Assembly (NCBI RefSeq): GCF_014647215.1
Contig: NZ_BMOT01000002.1
Span: 1-64,000 of the forward strand
Direction: 5' to 3'
Origin: Shewanella aestuarii
GTDB lineage: Bacteria; Pseudomonadota; Gammaproteobacteria; Enterobacterales; Shewanellaceae
DNA length: 64,000 bases
Shown here: positions 1 through 8,425 of the stretch, piece by piece
How positions within the stretch are numbered: position 1 is the stretch's first letter
How the letters are laid out: every line of letters starts with the position of its first letter
The notes under the pieces: model-generated
The model's database searches: none
Told to the model about the DNA's origin: nothing
Seen by the model: the letters and a program-made list of their open reading frames with translations, nothing else
Position numbers and translations under genes: made by a program

Positions 1-223
1 AAGGGAATAACCATTACCCGCAATCAATGCCTTGCCTAAACGCGTGTAAATTCTTGCTGAAATCGAACATCTTCAGGTTGTTTAGGTATAAATGCTTTTT
101 GTTTGATATAACGTCATAGTGGCACTTTACACCATTTGCTGGCGGATCAATTCTATCAGGCTTGTTTTTGAGGTTTGCGATAGAATAAATACCCCTTGTT
201 TTCGTTTGATTTTAGAGGCAATT
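1..223. other. Left-edge noncoding stretch
   Basis: I find no supported gene here. A rightward frame ends in TAA at 37-39 and could be the last dozen codons of a gene lying to the left, but it is too short to judge. The region should contain the promoter of the dehydrogenase that starts at 224. Confidence 0.4.
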
Positions 224-925
224 ATGATTTTGATTACCGGTGCAAGCAGTGGGTTAGGGGCGGCATTAGCCAAATGTTACTCCGACGATAATCAACAGGT
301 GATTATTTCAGGGCGTAATACAAGGCGTTTGGATGCCATAGCGCAAGCGCTGGGAGCAAACACCTGTGCTATTACTGCCGACTTAACCTCTGATGCTAGT
401 GTATCCGCCCTTTTTGATCAAGTCGAGCAAGCGCAACAAAAACAACAAGTACAACAAGCTCCATCAAGATTACACACGGTGATTCATTGTGCTGGCAGTG
501 GTTATTTTGGCGCTATTGAAACTCAGAACCCAGCAGCTATCGCTGAGTTACTGCAAAACAATATTATGTCAGCCATTATGCTGGTACGTGAGGCTGTGAA
601 ACGCTATCGAGATCAAGCCGTGAATGTGGTGGTGGTGATGTCGACCGCCGCCCAGTCAGCTAAAGCGGGAGAGTCTACCTATTGCGCAGCTAAATGGGCT
701 GTAAGAGGATTTATTGAGTCTGTGCGCCTTGAACTAAAAGGTAGCCCAATGAAAATTATCGCAGTGTATCCAGGTGGAATGGATACAGGTTTTTGGCCAA
801 CCAGCGGCAAAGCCCTAGATACCTCTAGCTTTATGAGTGCGCTTGAAGCCGCTGATATGCTTAAACATGCTTTAGTGAGCACTCAGCATGGCTATGTTGC
901 CGATATTACGATTAACCGAGCATAG
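224..925 (+). CDS. Short-chain dehydrogenase/reductase (SDR) family protein
   Basis: This is a classical SDR oxidoreductase of about 233 residues, expected to be cytosolic and NAD(P)-dependent. The sequence shows the cofactor motif TGASSGLG at residues 5-12, a likely catalytic Ser140 (MSTAAQSA), and the YxxxK pair Tyr153/Lys157 (STYCAAKWA), followed by the PGG turn common in SDRs. A longer upstream reading exists from 119. I chose ATG 224 because AGAGG sits 5 bases before it and because the Rossmann strand must begin there. The substrate cannot be told from sequence. The gene converges with the RHH gene at 952 with only 26 bp between them. Confidence 0.88.
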   Translation: MILITGASSGLGAALAKCYSDDNQQVIISGRNTRRLDAIAQALGANTCAITADLTSDASVSALFDQVEQAQQKQQVQQAPSRLHTVIHCAGSGYFGAIETQNPAAIAELLQNNIMSAIMLVREAVKRYRDQAVNVVVVMSTAAQSAKAGESTYCAAKWAVRGFIESVRLELKGSPMKIIAVYPGGMDTGFWPTSGKALDTSSFMSALEAADMLKHALVSTQHGYVADITINRA

Positions 926-951
926 TTGGGTAGGGGCTGGGGTAAGGCGAG

Positions 952-1269
952 TTAGTTTTGCTGTGACCTGAAATCGTTTTCTGTTTGAGAAGACGTTAAG
1001 GTGATTCTGCTGCCCTGATTCAAATAAGTGGTACAGGCAACGCGTAAAAGAGAACTAAAATTATTGATTTCGCCGCGTTTAATAATGACTTCACGATAAA
1101 TTCGGGTGAGAAATTCGGCGATGGATAAATCGGCTTCTTCAGCGATTTGTTGAATAATTTGCCAAAAAACCGCTTCAAGCCTAATGCTAGTGACCACACC
1201 GTCAATGCGAATAGATCGGGTTTGTGATGCAAATAGTTCAGGTTCAGCTCCAGAATAAATTTCACACAT
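952..1269 (-). CDS. Ribbon-helix-helix domain protein
   Basis: This small protein (105 residues) has a central segment, SIRIDGVVTSIRLEAVFW, followed by a helix-turn-helix-like pair, that matches the stand-alone ribbon-helix-helix family (PF13467 type). RHH folds bind DNA as dimers through the beta strand. The partner or target is unknown. An in-frame GTG at 1284 is possible, but ATG 1269 has GGAG exactly 6 bases upstream and is preferred. An 8-bp inverted repeat overlaps the ribosome-binding region at 1278-1311, which would suit autoregulation; that is inference. Confidence 0.65.
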   Translation of the reverse strand: MCEIYSGAEPELFASQTRSIRIDGVVTSIRLEAVFWQIIQQIAEEADLSIAEFLTRIYREVIIKRGEINNFSSLLRVACTTYLNQGSRITLTSSQTENDFRSQQN

Positions 1270-1277
1270 ATGATGCT

Positions 1278-1311
1278 CCGTCACGTTGGCTTATCGTGTC
1301 CATCGTGACGG
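1278..1311. promoter_or_regulatory. Inverted repeat at the RHH gene start (possible operator)
   Basis: CCGTCACG (1278-1285) is repeated exactly as its complement CGTGACGG (1304-1311), with 18 bases between. It lies directly upstream of the ATG at 1269 and overlaps its Shine-Dalgarno sequence. The half-site centres are about 26 bp apart, near two and a half helical turns. Binding by the adjacent RHH protein is a guess. Confidence 0.4.
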
Positions 1312-1358
1312 ATTATATATGCTGATGCAATCCAAACCTGAAACTTTTAGGTTGATAA

Positions 1359-1922
1359 TTAGCGGCTTAGCAATTGACTAAATTGTGCTAACCAATTTGG
1401 ATGCGCAGGCCATGCAGGTGCTGTGACAAAATTACCATCAGTAATGGCCTCGGAAACGGCGATCTCACAGTATTCACCTCCAGCCTGAGTGACTTCAGGG
1501 GCGCAAGCTGGGTAGGCCGATATCTTTTTACCTTGCACTACATTTGCCGCCGTTAATAACTGAGCACCATGACACACTGCCGCAATCGGTTTATGACTGG
1601 CAGCAAAAGCTTGCACTAAAGCAATGACCTTTTTATCAAGACGAAGGTATTCTGGCGCGCGGCCACCTGGAATGAGTAAGGCATCGAATTGAGGTTCGAG
1701 AATATCATTGAAATCCCCATTTAATGAGAATAAATGCCCAGGTTTTTCGGTGTAGGTTTGATCGCCTTCAAAATCATGGATCGCGGTTTTAATAGTGTCA
1801 CCTGCCGCTTTATTTGGACACACAACAGTGACTTGATGCCCGACCATTTGTAATGCTTGAAACGGCACCATCAGTTCATAATCTTCGACAAAATCGCCCG
1901 CAATAATTAATACTTTAGCCAT
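1359..1922 (-). CDS. DJ-1/PfpI family protein
   Basis: This 187-residue protein belongs to the class I glutamine amidotransferase-like PfpI/DJ-1/YhbO group, whose members act as deglycases, proteases or stress chaperones. The nucleophile elbow is visible as AVCHGAQLL with its reactive Cys, the conserved acidic residue lies in GDFVEDYE, and the GGRAPEYLR segment that closes the oligomeric active site is present. Two ATG codons stand in tandem. ATG 1922 has GGAG 6 bases upstream and is preferred over 1925 and the longer 1934 reading. It is probably monocistronic. Two adjacent inverted repeats upstream (1955-1999) may control it. Confidence 0.85.
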   Translation of the reverse strand: MAKVLIIAGDFVEDYELMVPFQALQMVGHQVTVVCPNKAAGDTIKTAIHDFEGDQTYTEKPGHLFSLNGDFNDILEPQFDALLIPGGRAPEYLRLDKKVIALVQAFAASHKPIAAVCHGAQLLTAANVVQGKKISAYPACAPEVTQAGGEYCEIAVSEAITDGNFVTAPAWPAHPNWLAQFSQLLSR

Positions 1923-1954
1923 CATAAACTCCATTTAGATTCAAATTACTTTCT

Positions 1955-1999
1955 CACTGTACTGGGCCAAAAAATACAGTGGTAGTAATCAGATACTAC
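1955..1999. promoter_or_regulatory. Two abutting inverted repeats upstream of the PfpI gene
   Basis: CACTGTA (1955-1961) pairs with TACAGTG (1975-1981), with centres 20 bp apart. Immediately next to it GTAGTA (1982-1987) pairs with TACTAC (1994-1999). Both arms are perfect. They lie 33-77 bp upstream of the start codon at 1922, where operators are expected. The regulator is not known. Confidence 0.45.
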
Positions 2000-2044
2000 A
2001 AATGAAGGCTGATGAATAACCTGGTGTTGATTAAGGCGCAAGTA

Positions 2045-2078
2045 ATTAAAACGAAAGCAAAAATGCTTCCGTTTTAAT
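2045..2078 (-). terminator. Hairpin terminator of the receiver gene
   Basis: ATTAAAACG-AAGCA (2045-2059) and TGCTT-CGTTTTAAT (2064-2078) form a 15-bp stem with a 4-base loop. The only imperfect pair is a G-U wobble when read leftward but an A-C mismatch when read rightward, which supports leftward transcription past the stop codon at 2088. Confidence 0.65.
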
Positions 2079-2087
2079 TCGGGTTGG

Positions 2088-2456
2088 TTAATGGTCTAAA
2101 TATTTTGCGAGCGTGGTTTCAATGGCATCAGGCATGATAGGCTTTGTTAGGTAATCATCAGCGCCAATTTTTAAGCCAAATTCTTTGTCTGAATCTTCTG
2201 CAAGGCTGCTGATAATAATGATCGGGATGTTGGAGGTGAGCGGATTATTTTTTACCAGTTTCACTACTTGGTATCCATTAATATTAGGCATATTAATATC
2301 AAGTAAAATGAGATCGGGTTTGAATGTGGTGAGAATTTCTAACGCGCTGGAACCCGAGTTAGCAGAGATAACTTGGTGTTCATCACCAATAATGGCCAAT
2401 AACACGCCTGAGCAAATGGGATCGTCATCAATTACTAATATTTTTTTAGCCGTCAT
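2088..2456 (-). CDS. Single-domain response regulator (CheY-like receiver)
   Basis: The 122 residues are just one receiver domain: acidic pocket Asp10-Asp11, phospho-acceptor Asp53 (LLDINMP), conserved Ser83 and Lys105 (LTKP). There is no output domain, so it must act through protein contact or as a phosphate intermediate in a relay. No kinase gene is adjacent. The nearest are in the island starting at 11.6 kb, and a link to them is speculation. The start has AGGACAGGT just before the ATG. The gene runs alone, with a hairpin terminator behind it. Confidence 0.9.
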   Translation of the reverse strand: MTAKKILVIDDDPICSGVLLAIIGDEHQVISANSGSSALEILTTFKPDLILLDINMPNINGYQVVKLVKNNPLTSNIPIIIISSLAEDSDKEFGLKIGADDYLTKPIMPDAIETTLAKYLDH

Positions 2457-2559
2457 ACCTGTCCTGTTTCATTAACCGTATTGATTACAGTGTAGGTAAT
2501 TTTAGCCAAAAATCCAGTGTGTTACCTAGGCAGTTTTGATGCAATGGTGACAATAATAT

Positions 2560-2583
2560 CAGGGCTGAATGACATCAGCCCTG
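2560..2583 (-). terminator. Hairpin after the aldehyde dehydrogenase gene
   Basis: CAGGGCTGA (2560-2568) and TCAGCCCTG (2575-2583) form a perfect 9-bp stem with a 6-base loop. Read leftward it is followed by an AT-rich but not pure T stretch, so termination is plausible rather than certain. Confidence 0.5.
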
Positions 2584-2636
2584 TGCAGTGAATAACCACA
2601 AGCCACGATAAAAGTAAGTGGAAGTGGCTTATCTGA

Positions 2637-4157
2637 TTAGAAAAATCCTAACGGATTGATATCGTAGCTAACTAACAAGTTTTTAGTTTGTTGGTAATGG
2701 TTTAGTGCCACTTTATGGGTTTCACGACCGACACCCGATTTTTTATAACCTCCAAATGCAGCATGGGCTGGGTACATGTGATAACAGTTAGTCCACACTC
2801 TTCCGGCTTCAATTTTACGTCCCATACGATAAGCTAAATTCATGTCGCGCGTCCAAACTCCTGCACCTAAACCAAATTCAGAGTTATTAGCCATGGCCAG
2901 TGCTTCTGCTTCATCTTTAAAGGTGGTGACTGAAATCACCGGGCCAAAAATCTCTTCCTGAAACACACGCATGTTATTGGTGCCTTTTAATAACGTCGGC
3001 TGAATATAAAACCCATCCTGGTAGGCGCTACTGAGACTTTCAACATCTCCCCCGAGCAAGACTTCAGCGCCTTCTTCTTTGCCGATAGCGATATAGCTCA
3101 TGATTTTATCGAATTGTTCTTCAGAAGCTTGCGCGCCAACCATGGTGTCGGTATCTAGTGGATTACCGCGTTTAATGGCTTTAGAGCGCTCAATGATTTT
3201 TTCGATAAATTGTGGGTAAATATCTTCTTGTACCAAGAGTCTTGACGGGCAAGTACACACCTCACCTTGATTGAAAAACGCCAACACGGCACCCTCAATA
3301 CATTTACTGAGATATTCATCTTCAAAATTGAATACATCATTGAAGAAAATGTTTGGTGATTTACCTCCTAACTCTACGGTAGAAGGAATGATGTTTTCAG
3401 CGGCACATTTCATAATATGGGAGCCGACAGGCGTTGACCCCGTAAAGGCGATTTTGGCGATACGTTTACTGGTGGCTAAGGCCTGGCCAGCTTCGGCGCC
3501 ATAGCCGTTGACTATGTTCAGCACGCCTGCTGGCAATAAATCACCAATGATTTCCATTAGCACTAAAATCGATGCTGGGGTTTGTTCTGCTGGTTTTAAT
3601 ACCACGCAGTTTCCGGCTGCTAATGCTGGTCCGAGTTTCCAGGCCGCCATCAAAATAGGGAAGTTCCAAGGAATAATTTGGCCGACGACGCCTAAAGGCT
3701 CATGGATATGGTAAGACAAAGTATTGGCATCAATTTCTGCCGCTGAGCCTTCTTGGGCACGAAGACAACCGGCAAAATATCGAAAATGATCAACGGCAAG
3801 TGGAATATCCGCATTGAGGGTTTCGCGTACTGCTTTACCATTATCCCAGGTTTCAGCCACCGCAAGTTGAGTCAGGTTTGCCTCAATGCGATCGGCAATT
3901 TTGAGTAAAATATTTGACCGCTCCGTAGCCGAGGTTGCTCCCCAGGTGGCCTTAACTTTATGGGCGGCATCTAATGCTAAATCGATGTCATGCTGATCTG
4001 AACGTGGAATTTTACAGAAAACTTGGCCATTAACAGGGCTGATGTTATCAAAGTATTTACCATTTACAGGTTCTACCCATTGGCCTCCGATGTAGTTTTG
4101 ATAGACAGCTTTGAACGTGATGACAGATCCTGTTTCGCCGGGTGCTGCATAAATCAT
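2637..4157 (-). CDS. NAD-dependent aldehyde dehydrogenase (ExaC/AldB-like)
   Basis: This 506-residue aldehyde dehydrogenase oxidises aldehydes to acids with NAD(P)+. The full-length family signature is visible: PWNFP in the N-terminal half, VELGGKSPN with the general base Glu262, and FFNQGEVCT with the nucleophile Cys301. Its length and the EVCTCPSR variant around the Cys resemble ExaC/AcoD-type acetaldehyde dehydrogenases. A 34-codon longer reading exists. ATG 4157 is preferred because GAGGAAAG precedes it and known relatives start there. It diverges from an AraC-family gene 200 bp away, which is the likely regulator. The true substrate is not shown by the sequence. Confidence 0.9.
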   Translation of the reverse strand: MIYAAPGETGSVITFKAVYQNYIGGQWVEPVNGKYFDNISPVNGQVFCKIPRSDQHDIDLALDAAHKVKATWGATSATERSNILLKIADRIEANLTQLAVAETWDNGKAVRETLNADIPLAVDHFRYFAGCLRAQEGSAAEIDANTLSYHIHEPLGVVGQIIPWNFPILMAAWKLGPALAAGNCVVLKPAEQTPASILVLMEIIGDLLPAGVLNIVNGYGAEAGQALATSKRIAKIAFTGSTPVGSHIMKCAAENIIPSTVELGGKSPNIFFNDVFNFEDEYLSKCIEGAVLAFFNQGEVCTCPSRLLVQEDIYPQFIEKIIERSKAIKRGNPLDTDTMVGAQASEEQFDKIMSYIAIGKEEGAEVLLGGDVESLSSAYQDGFYIQPTLLKGTNNMRVFQEEIFGPVISVTTFKDEAEALAMANNSEFGLGAGVWTRDMNLAYRMGRKIEAGRVWTNCYHMYPAHAAFGGYKKSGVGRETHKVALNHYQQTKNLLVSYDINPLGFF

Positions 4158-4357
4158 ATACTTTCCTCTAATTGTATTTTTGGGATGACTAATTAACCTA
4201 GAACAAATGTTGAGAAGAGCGCTATTCTGAAAATCCACAGCTGTTGACTCACAGTACAATTGATTATGTAACCTGTGTTTTATGTTGTCACCGATAGCAA
4301 GGATTGTTGTACGGGATTGTTATATTCGCGAGGTATAACCCTGCTATAGGTGAAACG

Positions 4358-5266
4358 ATGATCAAAGGATGTTTACAACAAAAACGCGCCACACCTCAGG
4401 TGCTGGTGGAAAATAAACTGACTTTTGCGGCCCCCGAGGCTGAGCTGAGTATTTACGATACTTTTGAGCAAGCGTCACGGGTGGCGTTGAAGTCAGATCA
4501 ATTATTATTTTGTGGCATGGTGACGGGTAAAAAAGTCATGCACTCGGTTGATGATTATGAGGCGGCTTTTTACCCGCATGAATCCTTCATCATGGCCCCA
4601 AATCAAGCGGTAGAGATTGATTTTCCAGAGGCGAAAATTCATCAGCCAACGACCTGTTTAGCCATTGAAATAGCGACAGATAAAGTCAATCAGGTGGCAG
4701 AAAAACTGCAAATGCGTTCCCCACTCGATAAGCCCTACGGTCACTGGAAGTACCAACAATCCGTTGTTCACACCCACCATAATCAACAAACCCAGGCACT
4801 GCTTGAGCGTATGGTGCAAATCTTTACTGAAAACGACCAAGACAGGAGTTGCTTAATCGATTTAGCCATTTCAGAATTAGTGATTCGATTATTGCGCTTT
4901 CAAACTCGCGATTTTCTATTACTTCATAGTGAGCAAAATCCTGAATTTAATGGCCTGAACTCGGTATTGCAGTATATGAAAAACCATTTGCATGAAGGAT
5001 TAGACATTGATGTGCTATGCCGCTTAGCGTGCATGAGTCGCAGCAAGTTTTTTAGCCAATTTAAAAACCACTTTGGCTGTACGCCGATGGCTTTTCAGCA
5101 ACAGCTTCGGCTTAAACAGGCGGCTAAATTTATTGCCCAAGGACAGCAAATTACCCAAGTGTGTTTTTCACTGGGGTACCATAGTGCGAGCCATTTCAGC
5201 CGCTTGTTTAAACAGTGCTATGGCATGAGCCCCACCGACTATAAACTGCGTCACTTAAACAGTTAA
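4358..5266 (+). CDS. AraC-family transcriptional regulator
   Basis: The C-terminal third (about residues 205-300) carries the two helix-turn-helix motifs of AraC/XylS proteins: DIDVLCRLACMSRSKFFSQF, and the second with SLGYHSASHFSRLFKQCYG. The N-terminal 170 residues form an effector or dimerisation domain of the kind that begins with a conserved LQQKR...ENKL block. ATG 4358 is preferred over the longer 4304 reading because AGGTGAA precedes it. Its divergent position beside the aldehyde dehydrogenase suggests it activates that gene in response to an aldehyde or alcohol; this is inference from gene order. Confidence 0.9.
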   Translation: MIKGCLQQKRATPQVLVENKLTFAAPEAELSIYDTFEQASRVALKSDQLLFCGMVTGKKVMHSVDDYEAAFYPHESFIMAPNQAVEIDFPEAKIHQPTTCLAIEIATDKVNQVAEKLQMRSPLDKPYGHWKYQQSVVHTHHNQQTQALLERMVQIFTENDQDRSCLIDLAISELVIRLLRFQTRDFLLLHSEQNPEFNGLNSVLQYMKNHLHEGLDIDVLCRLACMSRSKFFSQFKNHFGCTPMAFQQQLRLKQAAKFIAQGQQITQVCFSLGYHSASHFSRLFKQCYGMSPTDYKLRHLNS

Positions 5267-5275
5267 CCAAGTCAT

Positions 5276-6295
5276 CTATTGCTTAGCTGTGTCATTGTTT
5301 TCAGTGGCTAATTGCGCCAATGCTGTTAAGGTTAATTTTTCAGAGTAGGCATTTATTTTAGGATGCTCAGGGCTCCAGCCTTTGATAAACCGATGAAAAT
5401 CAGCCCAGGCAATGGCATATAGCGGACGCCATGTGTTTTCGAGTTGTGCGAAATCGATAGTCGGGTGGTAGTGGACAGTACTGATGGCTAATTGTTTAAA
5501 GTAAAAGTCAATATACTGCTTAACAGCTTGTTCGATACTGGTTGTGGGTTGATTAAATGAGATGACACTGCTGAGAAAGTAGACGACATCTTTCATGCCG
5601 CACCCTTTACCCGTGTATTGAAAATCAACCGCCGCGGCCTGGGTGAGATCTGATGAAAAACAAAAATTAGCGAGTTTGGCATCGCCATGTATTACAGTGT
5701 GAAATGGGCAATTGTTGAGTCGACTATCCAGCTGTATTGCCGCGTTTTTTAACTGAATATCTTGCAAAGCGGCCAGTTCATCAGGCCTTGTTGTTAAGTG
5801 CCAATAACTGCCAATTGGCCATAATCCCTCACCACTTTGTTGCATAAATTGGCCATGAAAGTGCGCCAGCCAAGTTAAACAGGCTTGAATCACGCTTTTG
5901 CTAGGTTGAGGATTAATTTCGCTGAAACCAAGTTGGGCTAGATCTTCTAAAATGAGCAGTGTTTCGTGCTCAGTTGTTTCAATCCATAGACATTTGGGCA
6001 CACAAGAGTCAGCCTTACAGAGATTAGCGTAATGCTGATACCAATGGCTTTCTATTTGATACGATTGTCGTTTTCTATGGTGAGATAAATCAGTATCCCA
6101 CCCTCTAGGGTGAGCTTTATGCAGCGGTAATCGGATATGCTTAACAATGACACTTTTATGTTGGCAATCCGTTAACTGTACTCTAAATAGCTCGCCATAC
6201 CCACTCCAAAGAGGCTGAATAAGCTCGCATTCATTTATTTGTCGTGCGTTTAGTGCTGATAGTATTCGACGTGTGAGATCTACGGACAATGTCAT
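5276..6295 (-). CDS. Aminoglycoside phosphotransferase-fold kinase
   Basis: This is a small-molecule kinase-like protein of about 339 residues with the APH/choline-kinase fold. The catalytic loop is VIHGDAKLANFC (HGDxxxxN), followed by the metal-binding AAVDFQ (DFQ in place of DFG). The N-terminal lobe carries VIVKHIRLP with the ATP-contacting Lys. The substrate is unknown; ecdysteroid-kinase-like and choline-kinase-like relatives exist in bacteria. The start is uncertain. ATG 6295 lacks a strong Shine-Dalgarno sequence, and a TTG at 6319 would add eight residues. It converges with the AraC gene, with 9 bp between the stops. Confidence 0.72.
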   Translation of the reverse strand: MTLSVDLTRRILSALNARQINECELIQPLWSGYGELFRVQLTDCQHKSVIVKHIRLPLHKAHPRGWDTDLSHHRKRQSYQIESHWYQHYANLCKADSCVPKCLWIETTEHETLLILEDLAQLGFSEINPQPSKSVIQACLTWLAHFHGQFMQQSGEGLWPIGSYWHLTTRPDELAALQDIQLKNAAIQLDSRLNNCPFHTVIHGDAKLANFCFSSDLTQAAAVDFQYTGKGCGMKDVVYFLSSVISFNQPTTSIEQAVKQYIDFYFKQLAISTVHYHPTIDFAQLENTWRPLYAIAWADFHRFIKGWSPEHPKINAYSEKLTLTALAQLATENNDTAKQ

Positions 6296-6332
6296 TGAGC
6301 AGCCAACTGAATCTTGCAATGATTGAACTCAT

Positions 6333-6363
6333 AAAAAGTCAGGAGGTGAACTCCTGACTTTTT
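6333..6363 (-). terminator. Strong intrinsic terminator of the lipoprotein gene
   Basis: A perfect 13-bp stem (6333-6345 with 6351-6363) encloses a 5-base loop and ends in a run of five T on both strands. It lies 9 bp after the stop of the lipoprotein gene at 6373, so it ends that transcript and insulates the kinase gene behind it. Confidence 0.85.
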
Positions 6364-6372
6364 GGGTAAAAA

Positions 6373-7359
6373 TTAAATGACTTCAACAAAATTGACCGTA
6401 GCCAATTCTCCCTGTTGCAGGGTAACAGAATGCGTTTGATCTGTAGGATCCGCAATTAAAATGGCATCATATTGCTCGGGATCATCATCGTTTGCGCTGC
6501 AACTGAATGCAACTAAATAATCCCCGCTTGGCAAATGGTTAAAGCTATAGATGTACTCATTCGCCGTATCGCTAAGGGTGATCATTTTTGATGCATATGG
6601 AGCGATAACGTTAGTTGGTGCTGAACTATCAATGTCTGGATCAAATTCATCACCTAACACACTGTCTTGCGCTACAGGAGCTTGATAAAGGTATACAACA
6701 TTACCCATGTCCGCTGCACAAGTACCCGCACTAAATAGGTTTGGGTCGACGGTACCTTTTATTGCACCGACAGTAGCGCTATCTATAATGGTCACACCGT
6801 GAGGTTTTAAATTATAGCTTTGGCCATTGGCAGTACTGACTAAAGATTTACGAAGATTAAAATCAATAGTATAGGCCTGAACGCCTTCAGTAGAGACGCT
6901 AAAACTGCCAAGTCTCAACTTATTACTGGGAGTTTTAAGCGGTAAAATGGCATCATCATCTTCAACGACGTAACAAGCATCCGTTGCACCATTTTGGTTT
7001 TGTGGGCAACCTGCGGTATTGATAATGAGCTCTTGGTAAGTGCCAACAGGCAACTCAATGTTGCTTAAAACAACTAAACTGTCTCCATTTTGATAGTCAA
7101 GCAGATTGATTTTTTGGACTTCCTCAACACCATTTTCATTGACGAATGGAATATCAATATCGGCTTGGCCATCACGCTTTAAGGTCAATGATAAATAACT
7201 TACATTGACTTCTTTTGCGCTATCGACAGGAGCATCAGCGATTGAAAATGTCACCATTGCTGTTTTGGCTGGTTCTGGTTCAGAACTATCACTGCCACCA
7301 CAACCCATAAGTAACGAGGTAATAAGGCAAACTGATAGCGTCGTTTTTTTTGTATTCAT
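6373..7359 (-). CDS. DUF4382 domain lipoprotein
   Basis: This is a 328-residue exported protein with a lipobox, LLMGCG, that puts the lipidated Cys at about residue 20, followed by an acidic/Ser linker. Residues of about 34-190 look like DUF4382 (VTFSIADAPVDSAKEVNVSYLSLTL, a beta-sandwich domain in Gram-negative lipoproteins). The C-terminal half resembles a carboxypeptidase-regulatory/transthyretin-like beta fold (NEYIYSFNHLPSGDYLVAFSC). It is probably anchored in the outer membrane. No function is known for the family. It is transcribed alone and followed by a strong terminator. Confidence 0.75.
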   Translation of the reverse strand: MNTKKTTLSVCLITSLLMGCGGSDSSEPEPAKTAMVTFSIADAPVDSAKEVNVSYLSLTLKRDGQADIDIPFVNENGVEEVQKINLLDYQNGDSLVVLSNIELPVGTYQELIINTAGCPQNQNGATDACYVVEDDDAILPLKTPSNKLRLGSFSVSTEGVQAYTIDFNLRKSLVSTANGQSYNLKPHGVTIIDSATVGAIKGTVDPNLFSAGTCAADMGNVVYLYQAPVAQDSVLGDEFDPDIDSSAPTNVIAPYASKMITLSDTANEYIYSFNHLPSGDYLVAFSCSANDDDPEQYDAILIADPTDQTHSVTLQQGELATVNFVEVI

Positions 7360-7409
7360 GTGATATCTCTTTAATGCGTTTTTTTCATAAGCTGTTGATT
7401 TTTAATTAT

Positions 7410-7559
7410 TTAATTCGTTAAAATTAACAAGGTACTAATTTGAGGTGAATGCATAAACACCACGTCATCTAAGTAATAGCCTTCAACATAAGCAACATGT
7501 TTGTAGTCGAAGTATTTAGCCGTGTTTTTGGCTATTTCACTGCGAATCACCCACCACAA
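7410..7559 (-). CDS. Possible small ORF or gene remnant upstream of the DUF4382 gene
   Basis: A leftward frame of 49 codons runs from a TTG at 7559 to TAA at 7410. It would encode LWWVIRSEIAKNTAKYFDYK and a further AYVEGYYLDDVVF-like stretch. The amino-acid mix looks protein-like, but there is no good start codon or Shine-Dalgarno sequence and an in-frame stop lies just upstream. It could be the tail of a decayed gene. The rest of the 7360-7668 gap holds only the promoter region of the lipoprotein gene as far as I can see. Confidence 0.22.
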   Translation of the reverse strand: MWWVIRSEIAKNTAKYFDYKHVAYVEGYYLDDVVFMHSPQISTLLILTN

Positions 7560-7668
7560 AGTCTCTGTTTTTTATGAAAAGCGGATAACTCGCTTAACAA
7601 ACGATTTTGACCGTTCAACAAACCCTATAATGGAATATGCAAAGTATATTTTTATATAGGATAGCATA

Positions 7669-8304
7669 CTATTTATTGAGCAGCGGTCGGCTCAGATCAA
7701 ATCTGTTGTCTTCTGAAATACCGTAATAGGCTGATGGGCCGCCCGCTCTTAGCACAGGTTGCGCTAATGTTGTTTGGTAAATACCAGCATCATCAATCAG
7801 GTGTTTGGCGATATGAACCGCAATTACCTCCCCTAGCACCAACCAAGTATCAATATCTTGGTCATTAACATCTTTTAATTGGATGCACTGAGTGAGTTTA
7901 CACTCAAAGTTCACTGGGCTTTCAGCGACTCTATCCACCCCTATCAATTGGCTCGGCACAGGGGTTAATCCAGCAAAAGCAAATTCATCTTCCCCGCGGG
8001 GTAAAGGCGCAGAGGTTTGATTCATTTTTTCAGCCAATTCTCGGGTGGTTAAGTTCCACACAAATTCACCGGTTTCGACAATATTGGCGACACTGTCTTT
8101 CCAAGCGGTGCTGGCAAAACCAATAATTGGTGGCGTGTAGTTAAAGCAATTAAAAAAGCTATAAGGCGCTAAATTACGCTGACCTCGAGCATTTTTTGAA
8201 GATATCCAGCCAATTGGGCGCGGGCTAATAATGGCATTAAGCGGGTCATGGGCCAATCCATGCCCCTGACTTGGTTGATAAAAATAGCGATTTTCTTGAG
8301 TCAT
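7669..8304 (-). CDS. Flavin reductase family protein (DIM6/NTAB-like)
   Basis: The protein (211 residues) has the FMN-binding split-barrel layout of the flavin reductase domain. ISPRPIGWISSKN near residues 26-38 is the typical entry, followed by NLAPYSFFNCFNYTPPIIGF and a late LVLGEVIAVHI strand. Members bind FMN and act as flavin reductases or as unknown flavoproteins. It diverges from the metallo-hydrolase at 8426, sharing a 120-bp promoter region. No partner monooxygenase is adjacent. Confidence 0.82.
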   Translation of the reverse strand: MTQENRYFYQPSQGHGLAHDPLNAIISPRPIGWISSKNARGQRNLAPYSFFNCFNYTPPIIGFASTAWKDSVANIVETGEFVWNLTTRELAEKMNQTSAPLPRGEDEFAFAGLTPVPSQLIGVDRVAESPVNFECKLTQCIQLKDVNDQDIDTWLVLGEVIAVHIAKHLIDDAGIYQTTLAQPVLRAGGPSAYYGISEDNRFDLSRPLLNK

Positions 8305-8425
8305 TAGTCAGTTCCTTATCATTGTGGTTGTAGTTTTTTGAACATTTATGAACTGGCTCCCGCCTTTTTGTTGTGAACAGCCTAATATTAAATCATCAGA
8401 GCTAACATACAAACTGGAGGTTGGC

